Assembly (NCBI GenBank): GCA_031310005.1
Contig: CM062388.1
Location: 1,674,001-1,738,000 of the forward strand
Source: Dactylellina haptotyla
Lineage: Eukaryota > Ascomycota > Orbiliomycetes > Orbiliales > Orbiliaceae
Length of the DNA stretch: 64,000 nucleotides
Direction of reading: 5' to 3'
Positions 12,123 through 23,683 of the stretch are shown piece by piece. A program made the position numbers and the translations under genes. How positions within the stretch are numbered: position 1 is the first letter of the stretch; the number at the start of each line of letters is the position of its first letter. The notes beneath the pieces were generated by a model, which did not search any database, was not told the DNA's origin, and saw only the letters and a program-made list of their open reading frames with translations.

Positions 12123-13683
12123 ATGGCCATCAGCATTAGCATCTCCGCCCGCTTCCAGGCCACCCACATACTGTACGCCTTCTCTCTAGATCCCTCTCCC
12201 TCTCTATCACTCTCACTCTTTCGCTCTCTCACGGTCCTCCTCCTGACTGAAACATCTGCTAAACCGACTGACTGCTGAGAAAGGTCCTCAAAGATAGCTG
12301 AGTCTAGTTTTGACATCACTCCGGCGGACGCACTCAGTGCTGCTAAAGAGATCGAGAAGGGATTCGCAAAAATTGCATCATCAGAAGTAAAAATCGTCCT
12401 ATCGCCATCGTAGCCCACTCTAAGATCCAGGCACTGTTGCTCACTCTCGCATGTTCTTCTGGCCTTTCAGGACCACTACCAGTCCTTGGTTTCTGCATTT
12501 CAGCTGGAGCCCCAGAGTTCTGAGAGTGCAAGCACAACCGCCAACGACACCAACAACACCACATCAGTCTCCAAACTAAGCTCTCAGACCCTTCTTTCCC
12601 TCAACGATGACGCTAAGGAAGAGGAGGCGGTCACTAGCAGCATTGCCTTTGGCAGGTATCGTAATTGCGTCGAACATTCTACTGGCGGCTCTTCAACAAT
12701 CTTCAGATCAAAGGACCCTGCCTCAAATCAAACTGTTGCGTTGAAGGTCACCTCGACGTGGGTCCAACCTCACGATGCTTATCGAGAAGCGCGACTTTTA
12801 GAGCGTTTTGGCAGCGAGAAAACCCATGTACTGAAGCTTTACGAGACCGAGACCCTGCGCGGTGAATTCATCCTGGTATTTCCATTTTACCCTCTTACCT
12901 TGGCGGATCTGATGGATAAGGGGAATAAGTCAAAGCATCTACCCCAGATTTTCAACCAGGTTGCCACCGCTTTATCCTTCATCCATACCAATGGCGTGAT
13001 ACACAGGGATATCAAGCCTGCGAATATCCTTCTCCGGTCCCCAGAAGGTCCTGCTTGCCTTTGCGACTTTGGAACCGCTTGGGCGACTGACGATCACCAT
13101 CCCGATGAAACCCCTAATGGGAAGGTCATTGAGATTGGGACTACCTGCTACAGATCTCCAGAGACGTTATTTGGTTATCGCGCATACGGCACGGAGGTGG
13201 ATATATGGGCGCTGGGCTGTGTCATCGCAGAAGCCGAAAATGGGGGTCATCCTTTATTTGATGCTGGCGAGCTGGGGACTGACCTTCGGCTCATCCTTTC
13301 AATTTTTGAGTCCTTGGGAACACCAAACTTGGAATCATGGCCTGTAAGCAAGCAGATAAACCAATGACTTTTCAGGGATGCCAATTGACTCGGCTTCGTC
13401 CGTCCACGCTCACCCGCGCAGGAAGCCAAACATCTTCCAGACTTTGGCAAGATGATTTTCAATGAATTCCCACCTCAGCCTTGGGAGACCCTTCTTCCAG
13501 ATGCTGACACGAACGCAATGGATTTGGTGAAGAATATGATTACATACAGCCAGCATCTGCGTTTTTCAGCGGAAAAAGTATTTCAGCCCCTTGAGCTCTC
13601 TCTGTTTCCTCTTCTCTTCAAATTCTTGGGCCCACTGACACTGGGAATACCAACAGGTTCTGAAACATCCTTATTTGATCTGA
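12123..13683 (+). CDS. CDK-family serine/threonine kinase, Csk1-like
   Basis: Cyclin-dependent-kinase-family protein kinase. The secure exons are 12471-13343, 13422-13577 and 13657-13683. The last gives only 8 residues, ending KHPYLI, which restores the usual CDK C-terminal helix, so the second intron (13578-13656) is well supported. Motifs: GRYRNCVEHSTGGSSTIF as nucleotide loop, VALKVTS with the ATP Lys, HRDIKPANIL catalytic loop, DFGTAWA, IGTTCYRSPE T-loop, VDIWALGCVIAE. There is no PSTAIRE helix. The short DFG-to-T-loop region and overall look resemble fission yeast Csk1 (CAK-activating kinase), but assignment to that orthologue is an inference. The frame is open upstream of 12471 with no ATG, so a 5' exon is required. 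A tentative chain is 12123-12172 plus 12308-12386 (DITPADALSAAKEIEKGFAK), joined through an 84 nt intron, total 394 aa. The kinase is sure; the N terminus is not. Confidence 0.8.
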
Positions 13684-15151
13684 ATGATGTGGGCAAACAA
13701 TTTTCCCCCACATTTGTATTCTCTCGCACGTGCGCCCACATAAATTTTCTCTATCTTAGCGAGGCGCTGACGAGAAATGGGATGGAATCTCAAATATCTA
13801 ATAACGATGTACAAGTATTTTTTTGGGGTTTGTCTGTGCAAAGCAAGGCAAGGAATGAATTCGGGTCCGGATTGTGCCACGGCATGAAGCAGGTTTGTGT
13901 TGCCTGACTGCGTTGCTCTACTCCTGTGCGGCACAGAGAAGCTTCTCTGCGTTTTCCTTTTGGCATTATTCTCTTGCGGCATTGCATTCTGTGTGGCCAA
14001 GAATAGCTCCATGACACTTGGCTGACCTGTCTCCTATTCGGCATGCTTGAAAGATCCCGTCCAACTAATAAAGTAGCGAGCCCCTGGATTTCGCTTTATT
14101 CTTTTTTAAAAGAAAAAGCCATCCAGAATGGATCGTTTTCGCATCTTTCACATTATAGTCCATTAAAATATAAATAAATATCTCTCCGTCGAGCGACCGT
14201 CAGCGGAGCATCAGATCCCAAATGCCAGCGTGCGCTGAAGTCGTTTTCGCCAACACGACAATTCGCGATGTCATTGGATTCGCGAAGCCTTCTATGTAAT
14301 TTGAGACTTCGACTAATCGACCAATGATAGCAAATTTCGTCTTGACAATCTCCATCCTTGTTAAAAAGGGGAAATTACACTGGCGTTTTGGAATGCAAAG
14401 CCTTGCCTAAATCGGGACAAGTACCGCTGCACCCATGGATAGCGACATGGGCAAATCTTGGCCAATCCAATCAGAGATAGGGGTTTGCGCAAAACAGGAC
14501 ACAACACCAGGCCGCTCAGCGAAAGATATCTTGGATGCAGGTGGTCATAACTTTGGCAGGGCGCTTTGCACACACTCTACTTGCTGCAAGGCCCATTGTC
14601 GAGAGATAGTCCTGTCTTTTTCCGCCCTAGTCGAGCGGGATGGTGCTTTCATTTCGATAAAGGTTCACAGGCAGGGACCCATGACCGTTCCTTTCACTCA
14701 AGCCCGTTGAGGGTGTTTCTGGTCACTCGTCCCTTCTTCCACCTCCCCTCTCACAATTATTGCCAGGTTGACGGCCACCTTCCCTTTTGCTGCTTGTAAC
14801 CTTTTCTTTCCTTGTTCCCGCCCTTCCCTTCCCTTTCTTTCTCATCTTCCGTTCTTTCTCAGTTGATGCCATCTTTCACCTTGTGTGAAGAGACGTTTCG
14901 ACCTCACCGTCATTCCTAATCGAATCGACGACATTTGCCTGCGCGAAAGTCTGCCGTTCATTTCAGACTCCCAGCCAGTGCCGCCTCTCATTTTGCATCA
15001 AAGTCACTCATTCGCCTTGTTATTGTTTTTGGAAGGACACACGATATAATTGTATCAGGAAACGCCGATAGTCGCCTACGGATTGTGTACGACATAATAC
15101 TTTTAATATCAATAAAAACAACTATAAACAGAAAAGAAAGAAAAAAACGAG
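13684..15151. other. Intergenic, no gene seen
   Basis: About 1.5 kb between tandem plus-strand genes. It is AT-rich around 14050-14200 and strongly pyrimidine-rich at 14720-14880, as in many fungal promoters. An A-rich leader precedes the next start codon. No coding frame with family support and no tRNA seen. Confidence 0.55.
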
Positions 15152-16549
15152 ATGGATCACATCAAGCACTTGCGACATGCGCATCGCTTGCGCAAGAGAA
15201 ACCCTCTACCTCAACCACAAGGTGGAACAAAAACCGTTGTCGAAGTCGTCTTTGTTACTTCGCCACCAAACTCCGATGGCGGCGACCCAGCCGGCGCAGC
15301 AAATGCAGGAGGAACCGTAACGGAGGTTGTGACAGCCGCCCCTACATCCGGATCGTCTCCGCAATCTTCGAAGAAGCAGCAGAGTGTCGGCCAGGACGAG
15401 GAAAATGCAAAGTCCCAGACAACAATGCGAACATCTTCTAAGAACGTATCCTCGTCGATAAGATCATCTTCTCTACCTACATCTACTCCCTCTCGAACCA
15501 CCCCCATTGGAGCATCGGCTACACTAGGCTCGTCGTCGTCTACTCCTTCCGAAACCGGGCCAGCGACAAACAGCGCAGGGCTCACCATTGGTGCATATGC
15601 CGGTATCGTTGGTGGAGGTGTAGCCCTTATTCTTATATTGATTGTTGCTGCTGCCATCATTTTGAAGAAGCGCAAGAACTCAAGCTACGAGAAACCCGAA
15701 GACGAGAAGAATTTGAATCGCCTATCGTTTACCGATAGAGATATCGATTCCCCATTTTCCCCAGTCCCGACCCCTAAGCCTGTCGCAGCTGCGGTTGCTC
15801 CCAAGCTTGAGATCAGACCAATGACACAATTCGACAGCTCTTTCTTCCCAGCCGGGAACGCCGACACTCTAAAGAACGATGATCGACCCATTAGAGCGCC
15901 GCCTCCCGCCCTGTCATTTGAAAAGAATCTCTTACCCGGACCATTTGAAACACCAGAACCATCGCCAGCCTTCTCCGCTTTCTCCGATAGCTCGAACATG
16001 ACGCTACCGATCCAAGGTACCACCGGCGCTCCCAGCCCCAACTCTTCACCTGTTCACCGCGTCGTGGTTGATTTCAAGCCATCTATGGCGGACGAGCTAG
16101 AACTCACGGCCAACGAGGTTGTCAGGCTTCTCCACGAGTACGACGATGGGTGGGCGCTTTGCATCCGCATGGACCGCACCCAACAAGGTGTCTGCCCTCG
16201 CACTTGTCTGTCTCCTCGTCCTGTTAAGCCTCGCCCACCACCAAACAACCGTGCACCCCCACCCCCACCACAGATGCGTGGGCCAGGTGGCCCGCCCCGT
16301 CCTTATTCCCCAGGTGGCAACCGACCGCAATCCCCGGGATTCGGACCGGGTTCGGGTTCGCGCCCACAGTCGCCTCGTAGCCCCGGAGGCCCCAACAGTC
16401 GCCCACCAATGTCTCCAAAGGGCATGCCCGGCCCACCACGCAGGCCAATGGGCCCCGATTCGAACCCGGAGAGCCCAATGGGAGCCCGCGCACCTCACCC
16501 CCTCAGCAGAGTTCAACGTGACGACGATGTCCAATACCATGCCATGTAA
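15152..16549 (+). CDS. Single-pass membrane protein with cytoplasmic SH3 domain (Fus1-like)
   Basis: An intronless 465-residue protein. Residues 1-145 are Ser/Thr/Pro-rich with no clear signal peptide. A transmembrane helix at about 147-171 (GGGVALILILIVAAAIIL) is followed by a basic stop-transfer KKRK. The cytoplasmic side has a disordered linker, then an SH3 domain at about 302-356. That domain contains RVVVDFKPSMADELEL, a Trp in DDGWALC and the CPRTCL end. Proline-rich tail repeats of the PRPPP and RPQSP type follow. This order (Ser/Thr-rich outside, one TM, SH3, Pro-rich) is that of yeast Fus1, a cell-fusion scaffold, and of similar hyphal-tip SH3 membrane proteins. The architecture is visible; a role in cell fusion or polarity is inference. 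The start at 15152 is the first ATG of the frame. Confidence 0.82.
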   Translation: MDHIKHLRHAHRLRKRNPLPQPQGGTKTVVEVVFVTSPPNSDGGDPAGAANAGGTVTEVVTAAPTSGSSPQSSKKQQSVGQDEENAKSQTTMRTSSKNVSSSIRSSSLPTSTPSRTTPIGASATLGSSSSTPSETGPATNSAGLTIGAYAGIVGGGVALILILIVAAAIILKKRKNSSYEKPEDEKNLNRLSFTDRDIDSPFSPVPTPKPVAAAVAPKLEIRPMTQFDSSFFPAGNADTLKNDDRPIRAPPPALSFEKNLLPGPFETPEPSPAFSAFSDSSNMTLPIQGTTGAPSPNSSPVHRVVVDFKPSMADELELTANEVVRLLHEYDDGWALCIRMDRTQQGVCPRTCLSPRPVKPRPPPNNRAPPPPPQMRGPGGPPRPYSPGGNRPQSPGFGPGSGSRPQSPRSPGGPNSRPPMSPKGMPGPPRRPMGPDSNPESPMGARAPHPLSRVQRDDDVQYHAM

Positions 16550-17562
16550 GACTTTGGACTTGCCCTTCGATTTTAGGTGTTGGCGTCTCGTTTTCCTTTG
16601 AATGTTAGATTCTGTTTTCACGAATTACGCAATTCTAGAAAGGGTGCATTAGAATAGAGGGTTGGTGCGTTGACGACGCGCAGGCCTCCGAAAATTACTG
16701 GTATTTTAATACTCGTTCACGGTTGTCTCGATACAACTGCTCGGACGAGAGGTTAACTCCACACCCTTTCTATCCCTCACCCAAAGTAACTTGTCCTCGT
16801 CAGATGAGTCTTCTCTATGAAATCCCCGCGATAAGATACGAGAAGGGGCTTGCTCTTATCCGGGATTCGTATGTGCTATTTTCTCTTCTTACTCTCCTTG
16901 AGACTCTACTTCCCTCGGTTTTTATTGCTGCTGTTGGTATTTTCCTTTGGTGGATTGGGTTTTTTTTTAGTCGAGCGTGCTCCTTTCCCTTTTTTTTATT
17001 TTAATCCGGCGGGTGTCCTACTTTATAATCTTCGCCCTTGTTTATATTACCTCCTCCTCAAGCCCCTTTCGAAGTCCTGTTTCTTATTTATCCTGTGCAG
17101 GCGTACCTTACTGTATGTAGGCGGCGGAGATGCTGTACCGCAATATACCACCATATTCCCTCTAAAACCACAATTCGAATTTACGATACGTAGAGTGAGC
17201 GAGCGTAGTTAGTCAGCCGGTCGAGACCCTTTTGCCAATTTTAGCCCCGCGTTGGTTGCCGATGCGGCGGGGAGCGGTGTTTGGTGGGGTTGGCCTGATG
17301 ACTCCCAAATTTTCCCCAAGCCCACCCTTCCGTCGTTTATCCCGCCAGTCGCACGATCTATCCAGTCGTCGCTAGCACCTTCATCACACATCGACGTTTT
17401 CCGCATTAATAATACCTGCATTGGTATTGCCTGATAGCAGTAGCATCGTCGAAGCTCCAGGTCTTGGCTGTTCATACAATTTTTATCCCCTTGACCATTG
17501 ACTTGCCTTTGCAACCCCTCGTTCCCAACTAGAGGAGGGGCATCAGCGTCGATACTACCAAC
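16550..17562. other. Intergenic, no gene seen
   Basis: About 1 kb separating the SH3 protein gene and ILS1, both plus strand. A T-rich stretch occurs at about 16840-17060. Short frames here lack support. It likely holds the 3' UTR of one gene and the promoter of the other. Confidence 0.55.
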
Positions 17563-20500
17563 ATGGCGTCCATCAACTTCTCCAAAGAAGAAGAGCGCAT
17601 CCTCGCATTCTGGCAGGAAATCGATGCTTTCAGAACATCCGTCAAGCTATCCGAAGGCCGGAAGCCATTCACCTTTTACGATGGGCCCCCATTCGCCACG
17701 GGATTGCCCCACTACGGCCACCTCCTCGCTTCCACCATCAAGGATATCGTTCCCCGATATGCACACATGAGAGGGCATTATGTTGAACGACGGTTCGGAT
17801 GGGATACCCATGGCCTACCTGTTGAGCATGAGATTGATAAGAAGCTTGGGATTACCGGGAAGGAGGATGTCATGAAGATGGGTATCAAAGCGTACAATGC
17901 TGAGTGTCGTGCTATTGTTATGAGATATGCTGAGGAGTGGGAGAAGACCATTGGAAGGTTGGGAAGATGGATCGACTTCCAGAATGACTACAAGGTAGGT
18001 CAGTCCTCATATATAAATCACTATCAGGAGTGTAGCTAATCATCCTATGGGATGAAGACCTTAAAGCCAGAGTTCATGGAGACCGTCTGGTGGGTTTTCA
18101 AGCAGCTCTTTAATAAAGAACAAGTCTACCGAGGATACAGGGTTATGCCTTACTCTACTGCCTGTACGACACCCCTCAGCAACTTCGAAGCACAACAGAA
18201 CTACAAAGACGTTCAGGATCCCGCCGTCGTCGTAACATTCCCACTCCTTGACGACCCAGAGACATCGTTGCTCGCATGGACCACCACGCCGTGGACCCTA
18301 CCTTCCCACACCGGTATCGCAGCCCACCCGGATTTCGAATACATCAAAATTTTCGACGAGAAGACCGGGCACCATTATATTCTGCTAGAGGCTTGCTTGA
18401 AGACATTGTATAAAGACCCCAAGAAAGCGAAATTCAAGATTGTCGATAAACTCAAGGGTAAAGACATGCTTGGATGGAAATACGAGCCTTTGTTCCCATA
18501 CTTTTACGATCAATTCAAGGAGCACGGATTTCAGGTTCTCAACGCCACCTACGTTACCCAAGATAGCGGTGTCGGATTGGTCCACCAAGCTCCCGCCTTT
18601 GGTGAGGAGGACTACAACGTCGCATTCGAGTCCGGTGTTATCAACGACAAGCGTCTACCTCCCAACCCTGTCGACGAAGCTGGCAAATTCACCGCTGAAG
18701 TCACCGATTTCGCTGGCATGTACGTCAAGGATGCCGACAAGAAGATCATCAAGCACTTGAAAGAGAAAGGCCGTTTGATTGTCGAAAGCACCATCATGCA
18801 TAGTTACCCATTCTGTTGGAGATCGGATACCCCTCTGCTTTACAAGGCTGTGCCAGCCTGGTTTGTTAAGATCCCAACTATCGTTCCCAAGATGTTGGAG
18901 AATATTGAGACCATGCACTGGGTGCCGGGGGCTATCAAGGACAAGAGATTCTCAAGCTGGATCGCCAATGCTCGAGACTGGAATATTTCGAGAAACCGTT
19001 ACTGGGGTACCCCGTTGCCCATCTGGGTTAGCGAGGACTACGAGGAGATGGTTTGCATCGGGTCCGTCGCCGAACTCGAGGAACTCTCTGGCGTCAAGGG
19101 AATCAAGGATCTGCATCGTGATTCCATTGATCATATTACAATTCCTTCGAAGAAAGGAAAGGGCGATTTGAAGAGAATCGAAGAAGTCTTCGACTGTTGG
19201 TTTGAGTCTGGAAGCATGCCTTATGCTAGCAAACATTATCCCTTCGAGAACAAAGATTCGTTTGAGAAGGCCTTCCCAGCAGATTTTATTGCCGAAGGTT
19301 TAGACCAAACTAGAGGATGGTTCTATACGCTCGTTGTTCTTGGAACTCACCTTTTCGGAATCTCGCCGTTCAAAAATTGCATTGTCAATGGCATCGTGTT
19401 GGCTGAAGACGGCAAGAAGATGTCGAAGCGGTTGAAGAACTACCCGGATCCTACCCTTGTTATGGATACCTACGGTGCCGATCCACTGCGTCTCTACGTT
19501 ATTAATTCGCCTGTTGTCAGGGCTGAGCCGCTGAGATTCAAAGAAGCTGGTGTGAAGGAGGTCGTTTCAAAGGTCCTGCTCCCACTCTGGAACAGCTACA
19601 ACTTTTTCGCAGGCCAGGCATCGCTATTCAAGAAGATTCATGGCGAGGACTTCATCTTCCACTTGGAGGGAGGTGGCAGTAAGAACGTCATGGACAGGTG
19701 GATCCTCGCCAGCACCTCGAGCTTCCTCGACTATGTCAACAAGGAAATGGCAGCGTACCGCCTGTACACCGTTGTGCCGCGCATCCTCGAGATGATCGAT
19801 AACATGACCAACTGGTACATTCGCTTCAACCGAAAACGATTAAAGGGTGAGTACGGTAAAGAAGATACCCTTCACGCCCTCAACTCGCTATTCGAGGTTC
19901 TTTTCACCTTGGTCAGGGGTATGGCTCCGTTCACCCCATTCATCACCGACAACTTGTACCAGCGTCTGCTACCGCATATTCCGAAGGAAATGTTACCGGA
20001 GGACCACAGGTCAGTTCACTTTTTGAGCTACCCGGAAGTTAGAGAGGAGCTTTTCGATCCCGTCGTCGAGAGACAGGTCGGACGTATGCAGAAGGTTATC
20101 GAACTCGGCAGAGTGTGCCGTGAGCACAAGACTATCGGCCTCAAAGTGCCCCTAAAGACGCTTGTTGTCATCCATCCTGATACGGAGTACCTTTCTGATG
20201 TCGAAAGCTTACAGTCGTACATTAAAGAGGAGTTGAACATCCGGGAATTGGTGTTGAGCTCTGACGAAGACAAGTATGGTGTCAAGTACTCCCTGCAGGC
20301 GGACTGGCCCACATTGGGTAAGAAGCTCAAGAAGGATGTGCAGAGGGTCAAGAAGGCACTTCCATCGCTCTCTTCTGCGGATTGCAAGGCGTTCATTGCG
20401 AACAAGGAGATCACGGTCGATGGTATCAAGCTGGTGGAGGAGGATTTGAGGGTGTTCCGAGACGTTGATCCGGAAAGCCCATATTGCAAGGACCACGCCA

Positions 20501-20829
20501 CGAATACTGACCAGGACGTGCTTGTTATCTTGGATGTAGCTCTGCATCCAGAGTTGCAGGGTGAGGGTCTCGGCAGAGAAATCATCAACAGGGTGCAGAA
20601 GTTGAGGAAGAAAGCTGGGCTTGTGGCGACGGATGACGTTAAGATGGTGTTCAAGATGAAGGAAGATCCTATCGGTTTAGCAGAAGTGTTTGAAGAGCAG
20701 AGCGCGGCTATTGAGAAGGTTCTTAGGAGGAAGGTTGAGCATGACGAGGGAGCGGCCGGGGAGGTTGTTGCGGAGGAGGACCAGGAGATCCAGGGTGCGA
20801 CTTTCTCGCTGAGGTTGCTTAAACTATAG
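17563..20829 (+). CDS. ILS1: Cytosolic isoleucyl-tRNA synthetase
   Basis: Class Ia aminoacyl-tRNA synthetase that charges tRNA-Ile in the cytosol. Two exons, 17563-17994 and 18058-20829, joined by a 63 nt GT/AG intron, coding 1067 aa, the usual length of the eukaryotic cytosolic enzyme. The HIGH motif is PHYGH near residues 49-53, within [18 protein letters not shown]. The KMSKR motif is exact at residues 598-602. Other blocks seen: [30 protein letters not shown] in the editing domain, [29 protein letters not shown]. The absence of a targeting sequence supports the cytosolic form. Long antisense open frames in the 3' half are codon-bias shadows. Confidence 0.98.
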
Positions 20830-21527
20830 ACTTTTTTTATTAAAGATTGTATGCATATTGCTGTTTCCTTTATATTGATATTATTATTATTGTTATCGTT
20901 TTTATTGACGGGTACTATTATTACATGATACAAACGGCTGAACGAAAGCACGCCAGGTAGTGCCTAGTCATATATTCCGTGCCCTCTTTTATGAATACAA
21001 AATCACCGTTTCCCCAGATGTTTCTAGCAGAGAGAAAGAGACCAGTTACAATATCGTGTCAGCGGTCCGGGTGTTACAACGAGGGATCTGAGGTCGAGGT
21101 TACCTGCACGCAGGCCTGGAGGACCTGGAATTCGGCAAGGCACTTATCCTTGTAAACGTCGTGAAAGTCCTTCACGATGCACTTGCCGTATGCTGCGGAC
21201 TGGGCGCCAGAGTCAGAACCGTATCACCGAAAGAAGCCTGCGATATCTACCTCGGGCGAGCACTTGGCGACGGCCTGGGCCAGTCGGTCGATGGGGCGGG
21301 TCTTGTTTCCCGCCGGCATGTGGAGGGCATTTACGTGGAGAATTCGAGGTTGTGTTGGCATGTGGTGGCGGTGGGTGAGGGCCGGAGGCTGATTATCAAG
21401 CAGCATTGGCATCCCTGACGGGTAAAGAACCTGGGTCCCTCCTGGTGCCCTCTGTCTCGAACAACATCGACGACATCTCAAACAAAGATATATATTCGGT
21501 ATATCCAAGCCTCGAATAGACACAATC
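20830..21527. other. Intergenic between ILS1 and GPI8
   Basis: About 0.7 kb. The first 100 bp are T/A-rich (3' UTR of ILS1). The part from 21060 is GC-richer and holds several overlapping short frames of no recognisable family, just upstream of GPI8. Confidence 0.5.
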
Positions 21528-22712
21528 ATGAAGCTGTCAGTCTGGGGCAGCCTCGCCCTCGTCTCCTTCCTGTTCTCGGCCCCGACATGCCTCGCGCACT
21601 CGCAGCACACCTCCAACTGGGCTGTCCTGGTGTCCACCTCGCGGTTCTGGTTCAACTACCGCCACCTGGCGAACGTTCTCTCCATGTACCGCACCGTTAA
21701 ACGATTGGGCATCCCGGATTCCCAAATCATCCTCATGCTCTCCGATGACGTCGCCTGCAATCCCCGAAATACCTTCCCTGGCACCGTCTACAATAATGCA
21801 GACCGCGCAATCGACCTCTACGGAGACAACATTGAGGTCGACTACCGCGGCTACGAGGTCACCGTTGAGAACTTTATCCGCCTCCTTACCGATAGAGTAC
21901 CGCCGGATACACCACGAAGCAAACGCCTGCTCACCGACGACCGCAGCAACATCTTCATCTACATGACCGGCCACGGCGGGAACGAATTCCTTAAGTTCCA
22001 AGACGCCGAGGAAATCAGCGCGTTCGACATCGCCGATGCCTTCCAGCAGATGTTCGAGAAGAAGCGGTACAACGAAATGCTGTTTATGATTGACACCTGC
22101 CAGGCAAACACAATGTATTCCAAATTCTACAGTCCGAACATCCTCGCCACTGGTTCGTCCGAGCTCGACCAGTCATCCTATTCGCACCACGCGGACAACG
22201 ACGTAGGAGTTGCCGTCATCGATCGATACACCTACTTCAACCTGGAATACCTGGAGACCCACGTCAAAAATGCGAGTTCGAAACACACCCTTGCCGATCT
22301 ATTCAGCTCTTACGATCCTGTGAAGATTGCGTCGACACCTGGGATCAGAACCGACCTATTCAGGAGGGATCTGAAAGAGGTTTTAATCACGGACTTTTTG
22401 GGAAACGTGCAGAGCGTGGAGGTTGATGGGGATGGAATGCGGCTCGATGAAGACCTTTTGTCCCTGGCTAGGGGCGCCGGGTATAATATTAGCGAAGCCG
22501 AGTGGAAGGAGGCGATGAAGGGAACGAGGGACTTGTACGAACAGGAAAAGGAAAAGGTTGCCGCCACAGCTAGCGAGCAGAAAACGTGGTCTGGCCCGGC
22601 AAGGGTGCATAAGGATGGTGAGACTGACTTCTGGAGGAATGTGATGAGTGCCGGAGCCGTTGCTGTATGCTTTCTGGGATACTGGCTGTTTAGCTTTGTG
22701 GATAAGGCGTGA
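21528..22712 (+). CDS. GPI8: GPI transamidase catalytic subunit
   Basis: Caspase-like (C13) cysteine protease subunit of the ER GPI transamidase, which cleaves the C-terminal signal of proproteins and attaches the GPI anchor. One exon, 394 aa. Signal peptide at residues 1-23 (hydrophobic SLALVSFLFSAPTCLA). The catalytic pair is His149 in YMTGHGGNEFLK and Cys191 in MIDTCQANTMYS, with the 42-residue spacing of yeast and human Gpi8. NWAVLVSTSRFWFNYRH and GIPDSQIILMLSDD are family blocks. A single TM helix lies near the C terminus (about 371-390). Nothing odd. Confidence 0.98.
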   Translation: MKLSVWGSLALVSFLFSAPTCLAHSQHTSNWAVLVSTSRFWFNYRHLANVLSMYRTVKRLGIPDSQIILMLSDDVACNPRNTFPGTVYNNADRAIDLYGDNIEVDYRGYEVTVENFIRLLTDRVPPDTPRSKRLLTDDRSNIFIYMTGHGGNEFLKFQDAEEISAFDIADAFQQMFEKKRYNEMLFMIDTCQANTMYSKFYSPNILATGSSELDQSSYSHHADNDVGVAVIDRYTYFNLEYLETHVKNASSKHTLADLFSSYDPVKIASTPGIRTDLFRRDLKEVLITDFLGNVQSVEVDGDGMRLDEDLLSLARGAGYNISEAEWKEAMKGTRDLYEQEKEKVAATASEQKTWSGPARVHKDGETDFWRNVMSAGAVAVCFLGYWLFSFVDKA

Positions 22713-23431
22713 TCGATTTTCCATCTGGTAATAGGGACCGGGAAGAGCGATTTGATGTTGCAGGCGTTTTTTTGTATATAGGGACTGGAGGCATCGGCAT
22801 TATTTTTTATCTCAAGTTATATGTACCATAAGTTATAGTAAACATCTTTACCTAGACGTACTAGTCGTCCAAGCGTCTGTGATAAAAGCCGCACTTTCCG
22901 CTTTGGAAGTATTTTGCGGCTTTCAGTGCGGCTTCGTGATACAACAAAGTCAACACGAAGCTGTACATCTTGATGGATTGTCCTCTATGGGTAACTGGTT
23001 GTGTCCTGGATTGCTTGTAATACCGGGAAATGGCAGGAGTAAGGATAGGAAATCAAATATGCGACCTCTGGTCTGTACCCATACTGGGCTCTATGTTTCT
23101 ACTATGGCTGAGCTGATAAATTGAGGCAAGGTAAAATCTCGAGTGTGATGCTCTTTCAATTAATTTGTGATCATAGCTAGCCTACTTTCCTGCTGTGGTA
23201 AGACACATCCAGTTGGTAGAGAGGCTGGTAGAAAGTAATAACTATCTACATGGAAGTTGAAGGAAGAATCGTTGATGAAATTAATCGTGAATTAAAGAAA
23301 ACCCTTGAATCCCAGTAATGAAAAAAGTGATTATGAAAAGAAGAGTGCCTTGAGTTTCAATGAGCTCATGCAATCAAGAGGATGCAGTGTTCACAAAATC
23401 AAAAGGATATTCTATGGAAATAAATGGGTGT
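22713..23431. other. Intergenic, with a short inverted repeat
   Basis: AT-rich stretch opening the 5 kb large-gene-free interval. A perfect 10 bp inverted repeat, AAGCCGCACT at 22886-22895 and AGTGCGGCTT at 22925-22934, lies about 175 bp after the GPI8 stop and could form an RNA hairpin. The remaining short frames (for example 23251-23319, 22 aa) have no support. Confidence 0.45.
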
Positions 23432-23683
23432 TTAAGTGACTTGACGTCCACAGGTGTAGCACCAACCATCAGGGCTGATGTCCTGGGCGCCGCAGTATGG
23501 GCATCCACTGAGATTGCCGATTGGTTGCCCGGAGGCACCACCCTTGCTGTCGGCCTGCTCGAGGACATGTTAGCTATCTATATTAGATTTATATCTGACG
23601 AGGGATGCTTGTGTACTTACGACAGTCTTTTGTTCAGAGCCTTGGCTCTTGGTGGCCTTTGGAGAAGTAGCAGTTGGCTTCAT
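23432..23683 (-). CDS. Micro-protein with C-x2-C-x10-C-x2-C zinc ribbon (copy 1)
   Basis: Two-exon micro-gene, 61 aa. Exon 1 is 23683-23621 (MKPTATSPKATKSQ...), exon 2 is 23554-23432, with a 66 nt intron (GTAAGT donor, GAGCAG acceptor, phase 0). Exon 2 encodes GCPYCGAQDISPDGWCYTCG, ending soon after with RQVT and a stop. Cysteines are at residues 39, 42, 53 and 56, the layout of a small treble-clef/zinc-ribbon of the CPxCG type. There is no signal peptide or TM segment, so it is probably intracellular. The gene is supported by the near-perfect splice sites and by three neighbours with the same spacing and intron position. Function unknown; binding of one Zn ion is an inference from the cysteines. 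Confidence 0.68.

Noticed and set aside
11957-12139. 60-codon frame with a hydrophobic N terminus, upstream of the kinase
   Set aside because: No signal cleavage pattern or family, GC-rich Pro/Ala/Ser tail, overlapped by frames on the other strand.
13578-13656. Long C-terminal tail of the CDK-like kinase by reading past the GTATTT site
   Set aside because: Splicing to 13657 gives the standard KHPYLI kinase end, while the read-through sequence has no kinase features.
20028-20951. 307-codon minus-strand frame opposite ILS1
   Set aside because: It lies antisense to highly conserved IleRS coding sequence and is Ser/Leu-rich in the way codon-bias shadows are.
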